DNA of 64,000 bases, from positions 256,790,491 to 256,854,490 of the forward strand of contig NC_133538.1 in the NCBI RefSeq assembly GCF_048544455.1. Direction: 5' to 3'. The notes under the pieces were generated by a model. It searched no databases. It saw nothing but the letters and a program-made list of their open reading frames with translations, and was not told the origin of the DNA. The DNA comes from Silene latifolia (Eukaryota; Streptophyta; Magnoliopsida; Caryophyllales; Caryophyllaceae). Position numbers and translations under genes: made by a program. Below, in pieces: positions 1 through 10,908 of this stretch. The stretch's first letter is position 1. Every line of letters begins with the position of its first letter.

Positions 1-813
1 TGCTTGGCTGTATATGGATGTCTTTCATGGCTTGTGACGAGGTAGGGTTTCCCTACTCAGTACTGCTAATTGATTGAGATTGTGATTGTTTTGTAATTAT
101 TGTTATCTGCTGATCATCGGCGTATGGGTGTTGGTGTGACGGTGTTGGTGTGGAGATGTTGTGGCAGCTGTGATGCTGTGTGTGTTGTGATTGTGGTGGA
201 GTCACTTGCGGGAGTGGCTTCACACCCTAGTTCGCCCTCCGTGGAACCCGCCACGGGAGGGGATGTGCACATTAAGGGACAGGGATTGTCAGTCGCTCGT
301 TGATGAGCTGGACTAGGTGGGATCGGCTGAGGTCACCCACTGGCGGCGAGGATTACCTGTTGCGATGGGTAATCTGGCAGGGTACACACTTTGGTGTGTA
401 GTCGGTTACTGTGTGAGATCGGGAGACTGGGTTTGGAGGATGATCAGCTAGTTACATTGTTTCTTTGTTCTACTTTTGATTATTCAGTACTGACCCCGTG
501 TCGTTTTGTGGTATCTACGGTGATCCATTCAGGGATGGTCAGTAGTTGGCTTAGCAGGTGCTGTTCTTATGGCTGCTAGGATTGGAGGGATCGAGTCATC
601 ACGCTTTTGGTCTAGAGGTGTTGTAATACGAGTGTAGTAGTTCTTATCTTTATAGAAGGATGTGTACAGTTATGTTGTATAAAACACTTTAATGCATCAT
701 AAATGTTCTTTTATTGTCCTATTTGATCTACTTCCTCGGGAAACCGAGTTGGTGACACCCTCAGACACGGGAATGGTCCTTGGTAAGGCATTCTGGTGTA
801 CGGGGGTGTTACA
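1..813 (-). mobile_element. LTR fragment, Ty3-type, cut by window edge
   Basis: On the minus strand this block begins TGTAACACCCCCGTACACC at 813 and continues with a segment containing GGTTTCCCGAGG. This is the usual look of a plant Ty3/gypsy LTR start (TGTAACACCC). The other end lies outside the window, so I cannot tell a solo LTR from part of a complete element. The short open frames inside it (100-303, 391-579) show no recognisable domain and I treat them as chance. It is not the same family as element H, whose LTR also starts TGTAACACC but differs downstream. Confidence 0.6.
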
Positions 814-1010
814 CTATTGATCTTATTTAATCGTCTAATCGGGTATGTTCTCTCAATATTGATTAGTAATTGCAATTATATTTATGTTTTTCGGTCATCA
901 TTGATTTTTAATTTGTTATAATAGGTGATTATGGGTTATCCTAAAATTAAAATCCGCGGAGGATTAAAACGGTGAGTTTTTCGACAATAATTATCTTGTA
1001 GACGTACAAA

Positions 1011-1728
1011 CTGTGAATATTCATTGAGTATATAGCTATAAATTGTGAATATGTGAATATATGAATATGACACGAAAATGGCTTGAAGGGTGATGTCAAT
1101 CAGTTGTATGAATTATTAAAAGTATGGTGAATATGTCTAGTATAAATTTTGAATATCAAACAATATGCAGATTTGAATAAAAATGGTGTGATTATGTGTG
1201 AAACCTTATGTGAATAAAGTACCATTGCTGATTATGATAGTTATTTAGTGAAAATATGACACATTCTTGTTGTGAATATGGAACAACTGTGAATATGATT
1301 GATATATTGAGCGAATAATGTTAAATAGGTTAGCAAGCTATGTGACAATGAGAGTTTTATGACGTGAATGTGACAAATATAAGTTTTGAATATCGCACAA
1401 ACTGTAAATATGAATGATATCAGGTGTGAATATGTCATGAACGCATTGTGAATTAGGCGATTTATGTGGCTATGATAGTTTTTTATCGTGAATATGACAT
1501 ACATATTATGTGACTATGGCTGTGATTGTTATGTAGTATGAATATCACGCACATATGGTCTGAATCTTGGACATTTGCAAATATGAGAACAATTTGCTAG
1601 TGAATACAACAACTGCATATTGTGAATATGTCTATTTGTTCTATGAATATGACAGTTAGATAGTGTGAATATGAGATTAATAAGCTTGTGAATACAACAA
1701 CTTTATGGCGTGAATATGTATAATTGTT
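1011..1728 (+). repeat. Array of degenerate (G/A)TGAATATG(A/T) motifs
   Basis: About a dozen exact TGAATATG and many one-mismatch copies lie here at irregular spacing of roughly 20-80 bases, nearly all in the same orientation, often extended to GTGAATATGAC. More copies sit in introns and flanks of the same transposon (about 3391-3520, 4739-4765, 5660-5690, 20872-20960). I did not notice similar clusters in the nested retrotransposons. A subterminal transposase-binding array is a possible role. There is no gene in 814-1746. Confidence 0.55.
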
Positions 1729-1746
1729 TTATGATTTTTGACACAG

Positions 1747-4700
1747 TGTTGGTACCAGAAACAACGATAGCGATGAAGAATGTAGAACTAAAAATGTTCG
1801 AAGCAAAACATGGGAAGATCCGATTTTGAATAAGAAACCTAATAATACCGATGATGTATTAGGAGATGATGAAGTTGATACGAGCTTGACTATTGAAGAT
1901 ATGTCAGAAGATGAATATGAAGATGAAGAGGGAGATGAAAATAAGGACGAAGATTGTGACGGTGAAGGCGATAGTAGTAATGATGAGGAGGAAGGTGAGA
2001 GTGAAAGTGGGGAGGAGGGCAATAGCGTTTATGAGAGTGAAGGTGAGGAGGAGGACGATGGCGTTGATGAGAGTAAGGGTGAGGAGGAGGGCGATGGCGT
2101 TGATGAGAATGAAGATGCAACTTCAAAAGAAATTGTTGTCAGCAATAAAACTCCGGCCAGGCGTAGTAAAAGTCATGCAAAACGAGGAATTCCGATGGAA
2201 ATAGGCTCTAGCGAGGTAAATGTGTTTCCTAAGTCTCTTAGAACAAGAGTTTGCATAGCTAAGTTTCAGAATTTTATCAAAAGATTAAGTCCTGAGCAAA
2301 GAGAAGCTGTAAATGAAATTGGTGTTGGGTGTCTTCTAGAATTGGATATTACACAAATTTGTGGGGATCTGGGAATTTGGTTAGTGCAAAACATTAATCC
2401 TTATTCTTTAACATTAACATTGGCGCCTAATTCGTCATTTCTCATTACCGAAGTTGATGTTTATCTAGCACTGAAATTACCATGTGGTCCAAAATATGTT
2501 GAGGAAGTTAAAGATAGAGGTAATGACGAGGTTGTCGAAGAAGCAATCATAAATTGGAAGAAACGTTGGGGTGTAAGAAAAGGTGTGACGGCTCCTGTTA
2601 CAACTACGATGCCCGACAAAATTTTAACTCATGGGCACGGTGACGACTTCAAAGTCGATTTTGTTATATATACTATCTCTAATCTACTTTATGCGCACCA
2701 AGCAAGACATTGTAACCACAAGCTACTAATGGCGCTTTTAGAACCATCACAAATCTGCAACATTAATTGGTGTGAATATGTGATTCGAGCGTTGGTTAAA
2801 GCTGTAAAAGAATTTAGAAAGAATCCATCAGGATTCTTCTGTGGACCTCTCATCGTAGTTCTGGTAAGTTGGTTGTCGATAAGATCTTATATTTTCTGAA
2901 TTTTTTAGTTACTCTATTTAGATAGAGTTAAGTTTGAAAGCAGCACCGTCGAAAGAAAATTCCCTATTTTGTTGGGTTGGGACGATAAGAAGGTCACAGA
3001 AAGGAAGAATAACGAGTTAAGAGCAGGTGGTTATGGACAAGGTTGCGTGGTGCCTCTTATGAATTTGATTAAGTTATACCAGTTAGGGTGTGTTCCTCAA
3101 CAAGACTTTTTTAGACTGAAACAAATTCTGATGAACCTCCCAAGACTTCACAACCAGAGAGAAGGTGGCCCAAGTGTAGATATTGATGCAATACCCCGAA
3201 GTACTGATATTGGTGAACGTAGAGGGCAAGGTGACCAGGGGACGAGTTCATCACAAATAAATGATGAGAAGAAGGTAACACTTGTTTTATATTTAAAAGT
3301 AGATAGTATATCCGTTGATTCTCTGAATGTGTTGATCATATGTATTAGCGATATGTTATTTCAAAACTATGAAAGTGTTTGATTAATTGATTGAATATGA
3401 CAGTTCAATTGAGGAAATATAGTAGTCTATCAAATGATTAATGTGAATTAATAATTATGAATATGTTAATTCTATACTATGAATATGGTAGTCCTTTATG
3501 AATATTATTTCTGCAATATGAATATGTCAGTTTTAGTAACTGATACTTTCTTTAATATGTAGGTTTACATTGAAAGTGTGTTGGCTGTGAACAAAAAATA
3601 TCTACAAGTCTTCTAGAGTGGAATAAAGTGATGAACAAGGCGTCAAAGTTCTTTCCCAGCAGTAAGTTTTTTCAACAAATACCCGAACTTGTCGTTCATA
3701 TGGGTGATGACAGTTCTCATTCTCCAAAAGAGAAATCAGGTCAAGTAAGTGGGGAGGATACAAATGATGATCATCTACGACTTAACAGTGAAGAAGACGA
3801 AATATTTGAGTCAGATGAATTTATGGAAGTCTTTCAAGTTATTGAAAGGCTCGGAAGGAAGAAAAAGACCGATAGGGTGGTTGACCCTATGATGCCTAGT
3901 TTTAGTTTAGGAATCAGTAGTGACCTAAACAATGAAGATTCTGGTGAACAAAATAATGAAGCTGGTGATGAACAACTGGAAACTAATTCTTGCACATACA
4001 TTGAACCAGAAGCTGATTCTTGCATCAATAAAACTGAATCTAAAATGCAAATGGTTCTTTGGTCTTGGCAGCAAAAAAAACCTTGAGTCTGCATTGCGGT
4101 CACCATATTGCTTACGATGTGTAGACCCACAAAAGGATTTGAGTAGTTTGAAAAGGAGCGTTGTGAATTATGTTATTCACAATGGTGATGAAAATGAGTA
4201 AGTTTTCGCAAAATTTGACTTGCGCCTAATATTGAGTTTATAAGGTTATCCAGATCAGATGACTAGTATTTATTGTCATTTTCGAATTTGAAGGGAGATG
4301 TACTGTGATAATCATTTATCTTGTACAAGAAAAGGTTTATATTCATTGGTAGGAGGTCAACATGTTTGCAGCTCTGTTTTGAGTGTGTGGTGCCGCTTAC
4401 TAATTTTGGAGGAAAAGAATTGCTCACAAAGTTCACCCAAACAATTCTTCTTCTCTCCTACATGTCATGTAAGATATCGTAATTAATTGTTTTTATTTAA
4501 TATAATTCCTTCAGTGATATTATACGTTTTGAATGAATCTTGTTTCTACATGTTGGCATTTGTTGGTTGCCAGGCCTTACTGAAAAACGTGGCAATTTCG
4601 AAAGGTAAAAAAGGATGTAATGTTGAGGCATTTTATAAAGCCGTTAGGAGTGAGCTTCAGGCTAGTGAAGAACCAGACATAACTCAAAATGGATATGGTG

Positions 4701-5425
4701 TGTTGTAATTCTGTTGATGAATACATAATATCTTTCTTGTGAATATGTTTATTCGCAGCTATGAATATGGTTTATGTCGTCTTTTTTTTTGTAGGTTTTC
4801 TTTGTTATACATGATTATGGCCATTATTATGTTCTTTGTATTCATTTCAAGAAGCATGCTATCCATATCTTAGACGATCAAGAACTTCCAGATGGAGTTG
4901 ACATGAGAAAACAATATGGCAACATAGCTGAAACAATCGTAAGCATTTGTTTCCGTTAAAGTGACATTATTTTATATAACTTATATTCCAATTAACGTTT
5001 AACATGTTCGTGTTTCATAGAGGGATTCATTTGTATCTTTCATGGCCGAGACAAAGGATGCAAGGGCTGTTGATACTAATGATTTCGTGATGCACGTGGT
5101 AAATATGCCTTGGAAAAATTCACAAAAAAATGATGATTGCGGCGTATATTTTATGCGGCACATGGAGACATACTTTGGGTACACCGATAATTGGGAAAGT
5201 GGATTTAAGAATAATACTGTGAGTTTATATTACTTACTTTAAGGTTTTTTTTTTTTTAATAATTTTTTACCTAATATTGAATGAATTTATGGAATGAAGG
5301 ATCGTATATTGAAGAATCTACGAAGTTGGTATTGTGCATCAATAATTCTAAATAAAGCAAATAGAAGGAGGATGATGATTGAAGAGAAGAGCATTGCTTT
5401 ACATCGTGCTACTCCTCGTATTTGA
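1747..5425 (+). pseudogene. Ulp1-like cysteine protease carried by MULE
   Basis: This is a spliced gene of the Ulp1/SUMO-protease-like family found inside plant MULEs. An exon from a probable acceptor at 1745-1746 to the donor at 2863 encodes an acidic Asp/Glu/Ser region with about three 36-bp coding repeats (roughly 2000-2115), then a DUF1985-like block. Further exons are about 2909-3274, 3563-4197, 4293-4468, 4574-4696, 4794-4938, 5021-5218 and 5281-5425. The catalytic part is recognisable: GHYYVL with the His and ILDD with the Asp (exon at 4794), and QKNDDCGVY with the Gln and Cys (exon at 5021). It is broken: a stop with frame change near 3590-3616 and a frameshift at the A8 run near 4073. 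The true start is not resolved; the first in-frame ATG is 1901 but the reading frame is open further upstream. Exon limits are read by eye. Confidence 0.75.
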
Positions 5426-5931
5426 ATATGGAAGAGAAGACAAATGAAGTCAATGCTGGTGGTTCTTGGTTTTTTATTGTTAAAACGGCCATTATGTCGA
5501 GGACAAATGCAACTTAAATATTATTCGTATTTTTTGGAACAGTGTTTTTCCATGGCTATCTAATTTGTAATGTATAAAAGGAATTAGGTTAATGACAATC
5601 TTTGTTTTCATGGTTCACTTAACAAGATGTTGAACGAATTTGCCGACAATATCAGTACTTATGAATATGTTCGTATGTTAGAGTGAATATGACAGAAATT
5701 CCAACTATACCTGAGAGTAGACATAAATATTGTTGAACATTTCAGAAAATTGATAGATTTTCTTCAATAAGATGAGTATGAAAACGTCACATTCATGAAA
5801 ATTACTATGTCTAACTCAAGAAAATACAAAAGTGTGCACATCAATGATAACGACATGTAAACTCAATACGACAATGGAAAAACACAAAATATATGCTACA
5901 TAGAATTCTAGATGCAAAACTTCCTAAGGAT
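5426..5931. other. Intergenic region between convergent MULE genes
   Basis: This is AT-rich sequence between the 3' ends of the Ulp1-like and transposase genes. It contains TGAATATG motifs near 5660-5690 and no coding potential I can support. It should hold the 3' untranslated regions of both genes. Confidence 0.5.
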
Positions 5932-6717
5932 TTAAACTCTATTGCTGCTGTAGAAGTATTCATGTTGAAGGTTCGTAAAACTCTTGGATGTTGAGGCCGA
6001 ATTTGGAGTTTGGGTAAAGCAGTTGAATCGTTGTCCAGTTGAACATGCGGTTTGGACGTAAGACTCCGTAGGAGTATTCATCAATGGCACCCTTAGATAT
6101 TGACCATTTATTGGAATTGGTATCAATAGAGGACCGCCATTAGGTGGATGCACAAGATAACCATCCCAACTACATTGTTGACATCACTCTACAAAATCAC
6201 CAACAAAACACGATTCAGAACTATATTTGGTACCATAACGGATAAATAGCATATTCACAATGAAATAAATTGGTATTCACAATGGTAATTAAAACATTCA
6301 CATAGTCGTATAACAGCTGCACTCGCTAACAATGAACAATTACCTGAACTGAAGCTTCTGCAATGTTTCTTGTATGATTAACAACTCGAAAACTCTTAGC
6401 TTTTCGTCCTCTCACAATGTTGTTTATTTTCTCAATCGTCGATTTCCGCCTTTTATTTTTTTGACCTGGGTTTCTCGACTTCAGAGGATTTTGGATGCTC
6501 ACAACATTACCTTCATCACCATGCATAGGATCATATTCTTGACTTATGATACAACCTATTTCATCATCTATAAGTTGTTTTGTTTTCTAATATGCTTCTT
6601 CCAAATATTGTCTACTCCGGCTATTACAATGTGAGGCAGAAATTAGTTCGTTGAACTTCCTTGTCATTTGAGTTCTCCACATGTAAGTTGAAATATTGTC
6701 CTTTCGTGGCAAGTGGC
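5932..6717 (-). pseudogene. FAR1-like MULE transposase, C-terminal block
   Basis: This is the third and last block of the minus-strand transposase. From 6717 downward the frame reads through a stretch with MWRTQMTRKFNEL, which is typical of the region after the SWIM zinc finger in FAR1-related transposases. It then meets an in-frame TAG at 6587-6589 and continues into a basic tail (NPLKSRNPGQKNKRRK, near 6440-6490). A probable donor near 6340 leads to a last exon ending at 5934-5932. The upstream neighbour of this block is 20148 onward, separated by element A. Crossing the A insertion with one copy of gtggc keeps the frame open. Confidence 0.65.
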
Positions 6718-7911
6718 TGATGCGTGCATTTTATATAGGCATTTCGTACTTCATTTGCACGCATTCCTATGCTTGATTCAGATACGTAACGAAGAAATGG
6801 CGGCCATTTGAAGTTCAGTGCGCAAAGCAGGAAATTACGCGCTGAAGCTCTCGATCGAGAGCTCTGTAATATATACATTTCGATCGACCTCTTTACATTT
6901 CGAATGACCAGCTACTCTTTTGGATCGACCACCTTGAGCCCTTAATGTGTTCGATCGAGGTCATTATCATTCGATCGAGAACTTTCGCTGAGGAAACATC
7001 TCGATCGAACAACTTTATGTTGTTCGATCGAGCTAATTGAGTCGGACACAACTTATTTTATGTCGAGACTATCTTATATTTAGTTTTATCTTATAATAAA
7101 TATCTCTTCTACTATATAAGAGATAATTAGGTTAGAATAAGGGGGGACTTCTTCCATCACTTTTCCTTATCATTCAACCTCATATCACGTTACTTTGTTC
7201 TGCTCTTTTTCCCGGATCTCTTAATCTGTAATTCTTCCTTTTACTCTTTCTCTTTCTTTTACTCTCTCCTTAATTTGTGATGTTTATTATTCCTATATTC
7301 TTTCGCTCTTGTTCTATCACTATTATGACTAGCTAATTTAATTGCTAGGATTTAGGGGTTCGATGAACTGTTGTTAGCTGCTAATTAGGTTTACAGATCT
7401 TTCGTTGTTATCATGTTTATGTTGTTAATCACTGCAATTAACTGTAACTAGCTACTTGAATCGATGCATTTAGCTTAACTAATCTTTGTAAGCCTTAACC
7501 TAGACCGGAAGGTTGGAAGGGGTGAGACCCGCAGTGAACAATAGGATGCTTTAATGAGGGCGGAAGCTAAGCTAATAGTTTTTTAGGGCGAATTGAGACC
7601 GGAAGGAGATATTCGTTGCCCTTTAGACTGATACAATTGATCGATCTGTGACCTTAGCTGCAATTATCTGACATTCATTGACGACCCGACAATCCTAGTT
7701 CTCTTCCTCTAATGTTAATCTCTCTTACTCTTTTCTCACTTTAATCTCCTTTAGTTTTAGTTCAAACAACTTTAGCCCTCAACTGTGACCTTAGACAGAC
7801 CGAATAGACAAGTAGATAGTGACCGCCTCCTTGTGGAGATCGACCCTACTTACCACTGACTTCTGTTAGTAGTACTTAGGTATTTGTTTTTGGTACATAA
7901 CGACCGTATCA
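6718..7911 (+). repeat. 5' LTR of element A
   Basis: 1194 bp, from TGATGCGTGC to CGTATCA, followed by five bases and the primer site. Its last 627 bp (7285-7911) match the partial 3' LTR at 19515-20147. It contains a palindrome array at 6848-7032. Confidence 0.9.
6848..7032. repeat. Palindrome array (TCGATCGA) in LTR of A
   Basis: Six exact copies of TCGATCGA and at least two degenerate ones (for example GGATCGACC). The first copy is extended to GAGCTCTCGATCGAGAGCTC, a 20-base inverted repeat apart from small mismatches. Flanks are mixed: CTCGATCGAA, GTTCGATCGAG. Confidence 0.85.
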
Positions 7912-7916
7912 AATTT

Positions 7917-7934
7917 TGGCGCCGTTGCCGGGGA
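7917..7934 (+). promoter_or_regulatory. Primer binding site, tRNA-Asp (element A)
   Basis: TGGCGCCGTTGCCGGGGA is complementary to the 3' end of plant tRNA-Asp, the primer used by Athila-type elements. The following bases let GTTGCC pair with GGCAAC across a GGGGA loop. Confidence 0.9.
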
Positions 7935-7975
7935 GGCAACTATTTTATTTACTTGTTCATTTTTGTTTGTCTTTA

Positions 7976-8001
7976 GCCCCAAGGAATTTATTCCCTGAGG
8001 C
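7976..8001 (+). ncRNA. Leader hairpin I (element A copy)
   Basis: A 26-nt inverted repeat starting 59 nt after the start of the primer site: arms GCCCCAAGGAA and TTCCCTGAGGC around TTTA, with 9 of 11 positions paired. Matching hairpins occur at the same distance in C (25495), F (35328) and E (43221). It lies in the RNA leader upstream of the gag-like frame. Confidence 0.65.
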
Positions 8002-8115
8002 ACTTCTTATCTTTTTCCTTGAGTGTTGTTTTGATAGGTCCTACAGGTCCTACCTAGACAATTCTAGGTAAAAGATCGTCAAAGGGAAGGTTTGAGTACC
8101 TTTGATCTTCCACCT

Positions 8116-9432
8116 ATGTTCCATTCTATGGCGCAGCAGGTGGTTTACTGTGAGAGATGTGGTACTTCTGGGCACAATGCCGCTAATTGCTAGGCGGGGA
8201 ACGATGAGGTCTATGTGTTTAAGCAGTATAGACAAGACACTCATTCCTTTGCATATGTGCCACCATATCTGCTTCAGCAACGAGGCTATCAAAAGTCTCC
8301 ATTCGTCTGGCCACCGCAACAACAAGCTCCTCCTCCTGATAAACAGAAAGAAGAGATTGCTGAACTGAAATCTTTGGTGAAGGCGCTTGCACTCCAATTA
8401 CAGGAACGTGATAGATTTAATGACACTCAAATCTATGAGCTTGAGTCTCAAATAGCTCAGTTAGCTGCTGAGACGAACTTTAGGCACACAGAGAGTGGTC
8501 TTTCCCATGAAGGACCCGAGTTGCCTATCGATACTAATGATTTGTATGACTCGGAATACGAAGATCTATCTAAAGACGACGCAATACTTGAAGATTTCTG
8601 CAGTGTACAGCAACAAATGCTCGATCGAACTGATTACAGTGTTCGATCGAGTGATATGCCTGAGGAAGTGTTCGATCGAACAGAAAATACCACTCGATCG
8701 AACAACTGTTATGAGGGAATTCTCGATCGAGCAGATTCTTTTGTTCGATCGAGTGATATTCAAGAGGAGAGCTTTCGATTGATTACTATCTTTACTCGAT
8801 CGACCACTTTGGCCGCGGAAAGCAATGAAATGTCATCTTGGTTCGTTTTGGATGACGATTTTGATGAAGACAATGGTTACGGTGAATCCCCCATTTTCAA
8901 AGCCGAGCTGGATGCCTTGGAGGCTGCGATTTACGGGATAGAACCCACGAAGGAGGGGAATGATAAGATAGCTAAGTCAATGAATGTTCCTAGCACGGAA
9001 GAGGTAATATACTCTTTGGTTAAAGATTCCGTTATTGAGAGCAACCAACCCGAGGTAGTAAATGATAATTTCATTATTGTTAGTATTAATAGTACACTAT
9101 TTCATATGACTTCTATTTTTTCTTTTGATGCTCTACCCCCTCTCGGTTGGGCCAATAATTTAACAACTCTTCACCATACTTGTCATCGAAAGTTCGTTAA
9201 ACTGAAATGGTGCCTTAGATTACTCTTAATTGCTCCTGAGCTCCTTTATTTTCCACCAACGGTCAATTCGAGCTTTTATATTCCGCCCGTATCTGGAGGG
9301 CAGAATTATTTCGTGGACAAATTTGGGAGCTGTCATAGGAAATTTGTTAGGCTTAAACGGTGGTACATTTCAATTTCCTATATCATTATTCTATTATGGT
9401 CCTACTTACAGTTTTGTGTAGCACATGCGTAA
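8116..9432 (+). pseudogene. Gag-derived ORF with zinc knuckle and palindrome-encoded region (A)
   Basis: From ATG 8116 the frame encodes a CCHC knuckle (CERCGTSGHNAANC), meets a TAG at 8191-8193, and stays open in the same frame to a TAA at 9430-9432. Order: knuckle, Pro/Gln-rich stretch, coiled-coil-like segment with ELESQIAQLAAE, palindrome-encoded repeat with DRT/DRA and RSS, acidic region with GESPIFKAELDALEAAIYG, and a hydrophobic segment near the end (SYIIILLWSYLQF) that looks like a membrane helix. The knuckle neighbourhood matches the gag of element E, but the capsid core is absent. In C the frame continues past the place of the terminal TAA. I assign no function beyond a truncated gag derivative. 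Confidence 0.65.
8622..8803. repeat. Palindrome array in gag-like ORF of A
   Basis: Seven exact TCGATCGA plus one degenerate copy, arranged in pairs. The first pair can form an 11-bp stem, CTCGATCGAAC with GTTCGATCGAG, over a 10-nt loop. The coding reads alternate between DR and RSS, giving a loose repeat of about 18 residues. Confidence 0.85.
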
Positions 9433-9696
9433 CTATTTGATCGGTTACTGCGTGCTTTGAGTTGTTTTGACCAGGCTAAATTAGAATGGCTGGATGAAGA
9501 AAAGAAGGTCGAGCTGGGACCTGTCTGAAACTAGCGCTACCCAGGAAGCAACCCGGAGTTTTAATTTTTAGTTGCTTTTCAAACATTTTAGTTGTGTGTG
9601 TAATTATTGGTTTTTAAACCATAGACTGGAATAGTTAAGCTTGTTTTGTTAGTTTCGCGGGTTGTTTATTGCGTCTTTGCAGGAATCTCTTGTGGA

Positions 9697-9885
9697 TGGC
9701 TCGATCGAGTACTTTATATACTCGATCGAATCCTTTTGCTGCTGATTTCACTCGATCAGATACATCTTCTTCTCGATCGAGTGCCTGCCAAAGAAGATCT
9801 TTCGATCAAGAGCCCTACTTCCTCGATCGAACTGCTTAGGTGCCCCGTTCACTCGATCGATCAGTGTTTCATTTCGATCTAGTTC
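9697..9885. repeat. Third palindrome array of A, after the ORF
   Basis: Five exact TCGATCGA and three decayed copies (such as TCGATCAAG and TCGATCTAG), spaced about 20-35 bases. Confidence 0.8.
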
Positions 9886-10045
9886 TTTTGACTTGGATTC
9901 GCTTCCTATGATGCTGTTACGGAGCTATTAGCGACCTCCCACGTTGCTGGCTGGTTTGGGGAGGCCCCTACTTCGTGTTATCTTGTAAGTTTTCCCCATT
10001 TTCACTCTCTCCTTTTTAGTTTTCATTTCCTTTCCTTATTTTTGA

Positions 10046-10065
10046 GTACAATGGGGGCATTGTAC
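10046..10065 (+). ncRNA. Hairpin II (A copy)
   Basis: Arms GTACAATG and CATTGTAC around a GGGG loop, a perfect 8-bp stem directly before the PPT-like GGTTTGGTTTGGGGAGG. The same hairpin is at 27175 (C) and, with changed pairs, 37248 (F). Confidence 0.65.
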
Positions 10066-10432
10066 GGTTTGGTTTGGGGAGGTTATGCATCCATATCCGT
10101 GTCTGCATTTATGTTTTTATTGCATTTCTGTTATCATGTTTAATTTCTGTATGCATTGTTGTTTATTTTTATAAAATTCAAAAATCTCATAAAAATAGAA
10201 AAATTTCAAAAAATTTCACGTTTATTTTTGCATATAGGTCGAGTCGGAACGGTAGTTTTCGATGATGAAATTGCACTATAATTTGTCCTTTTGCTTAAGC
10301 CTTGCATAAACTATTATCTTTTAACTTTGTCTTGTTGCATATCTACGAGTTAATGTTTAATTTAACTGAACAAGTAGACTTGACCTAAGATTTTGGCAAA
10401 CTACTTATATATTCTAAGATTTAGAGCCTTAT

Positions 10433-10458
10433 AAACTGGTGTCATTTATGACCCGTTT
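10433..10458 (+). ncRNA. Hairpin III (A copy)
   Basis: 26 nt with arms AAACTGGT and ACCCGTTT, one mismatch, and a 10-nt loop. Copies at 27546, 37628 and 45668 have fully paired arms. Confidence 0.6.
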
Positions 10459-10769
10459 CATGTAGGATTGTGAGTAGTATACTCCTTGCATAACATGTTC
10501 ATCACTTTTGCACATTTATGAAATTCGATTGCTTGTCACTTGCATACATTCGGGTTTGTGGTCGGTGTCATATGCAGGGAGGTGCTTACAATTTCCCTTT
10601 CTTTAATTTTCACCCATTTAGATCCACATTAGCCAAATATAGCCTTTTTGACCCATTAGCTACACCCAAATTTAGCATGCCAGTCAAGCTAGTTTAGTGT
10701 AATGCTTGTGGTATATCATTCATTGATGCGAGTTTGGCTCATTCATTATTCCTTTTTTGTACGGAGTTG

Positions 10770-10905
10770 GTAAAAAAAAAAGAAAATGGAAAGAAAATGA
10801 GAAAAGAAATGTGGAAAAAGAAAAAAAAAATGAAAAAAAATGAACAAAAATGAAAAAAAAAGAAAAAAAAAGAAGAAAGACGTGAAAACAGAAGAAGGAA
10901 GAAGG
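10770..10905 (+). repeat. Purine-rich tract (A)
   Basis: About 135 bases of almost only A and G. Equivalent tracts occur at the same relative position in C, F and D. Confidence 0.8.
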
Positions 10906-10908
10906 AAA

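Larger units (their letters stand above)
9433..10908 (+). other. Non-coding 3' internal region of A
   Basis: There is no supported gene. It contains a small stem-loop around GGAAGCAACC near 9541-9556, a third palindrome array at 9697-9885, PPT-like sites near 9946 and 10066, hairpin II at 10046, hairpin III at 10433 and a purine-rich tract. It ends abruptly where B begins; the terminal domain seen in C and F is missing. Confidence 0.7.

Noticed and set aside
1729..2126. Minus-strand Ser-rich and His/Pro-rich frames opposite the Ulp1-like gene
   Set aside because: They are mirror images of the acidic Asp/Glu repeat on the plus strand and have no independent support.
8622..8803. CRISPR-like array, because of regularly spaced short palindromes
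   Set aside because: Repeats are only 8-14 bases, spacers are short and part of a reading frame, there are no cas genes, and the surroundings are plant retrotransposons.
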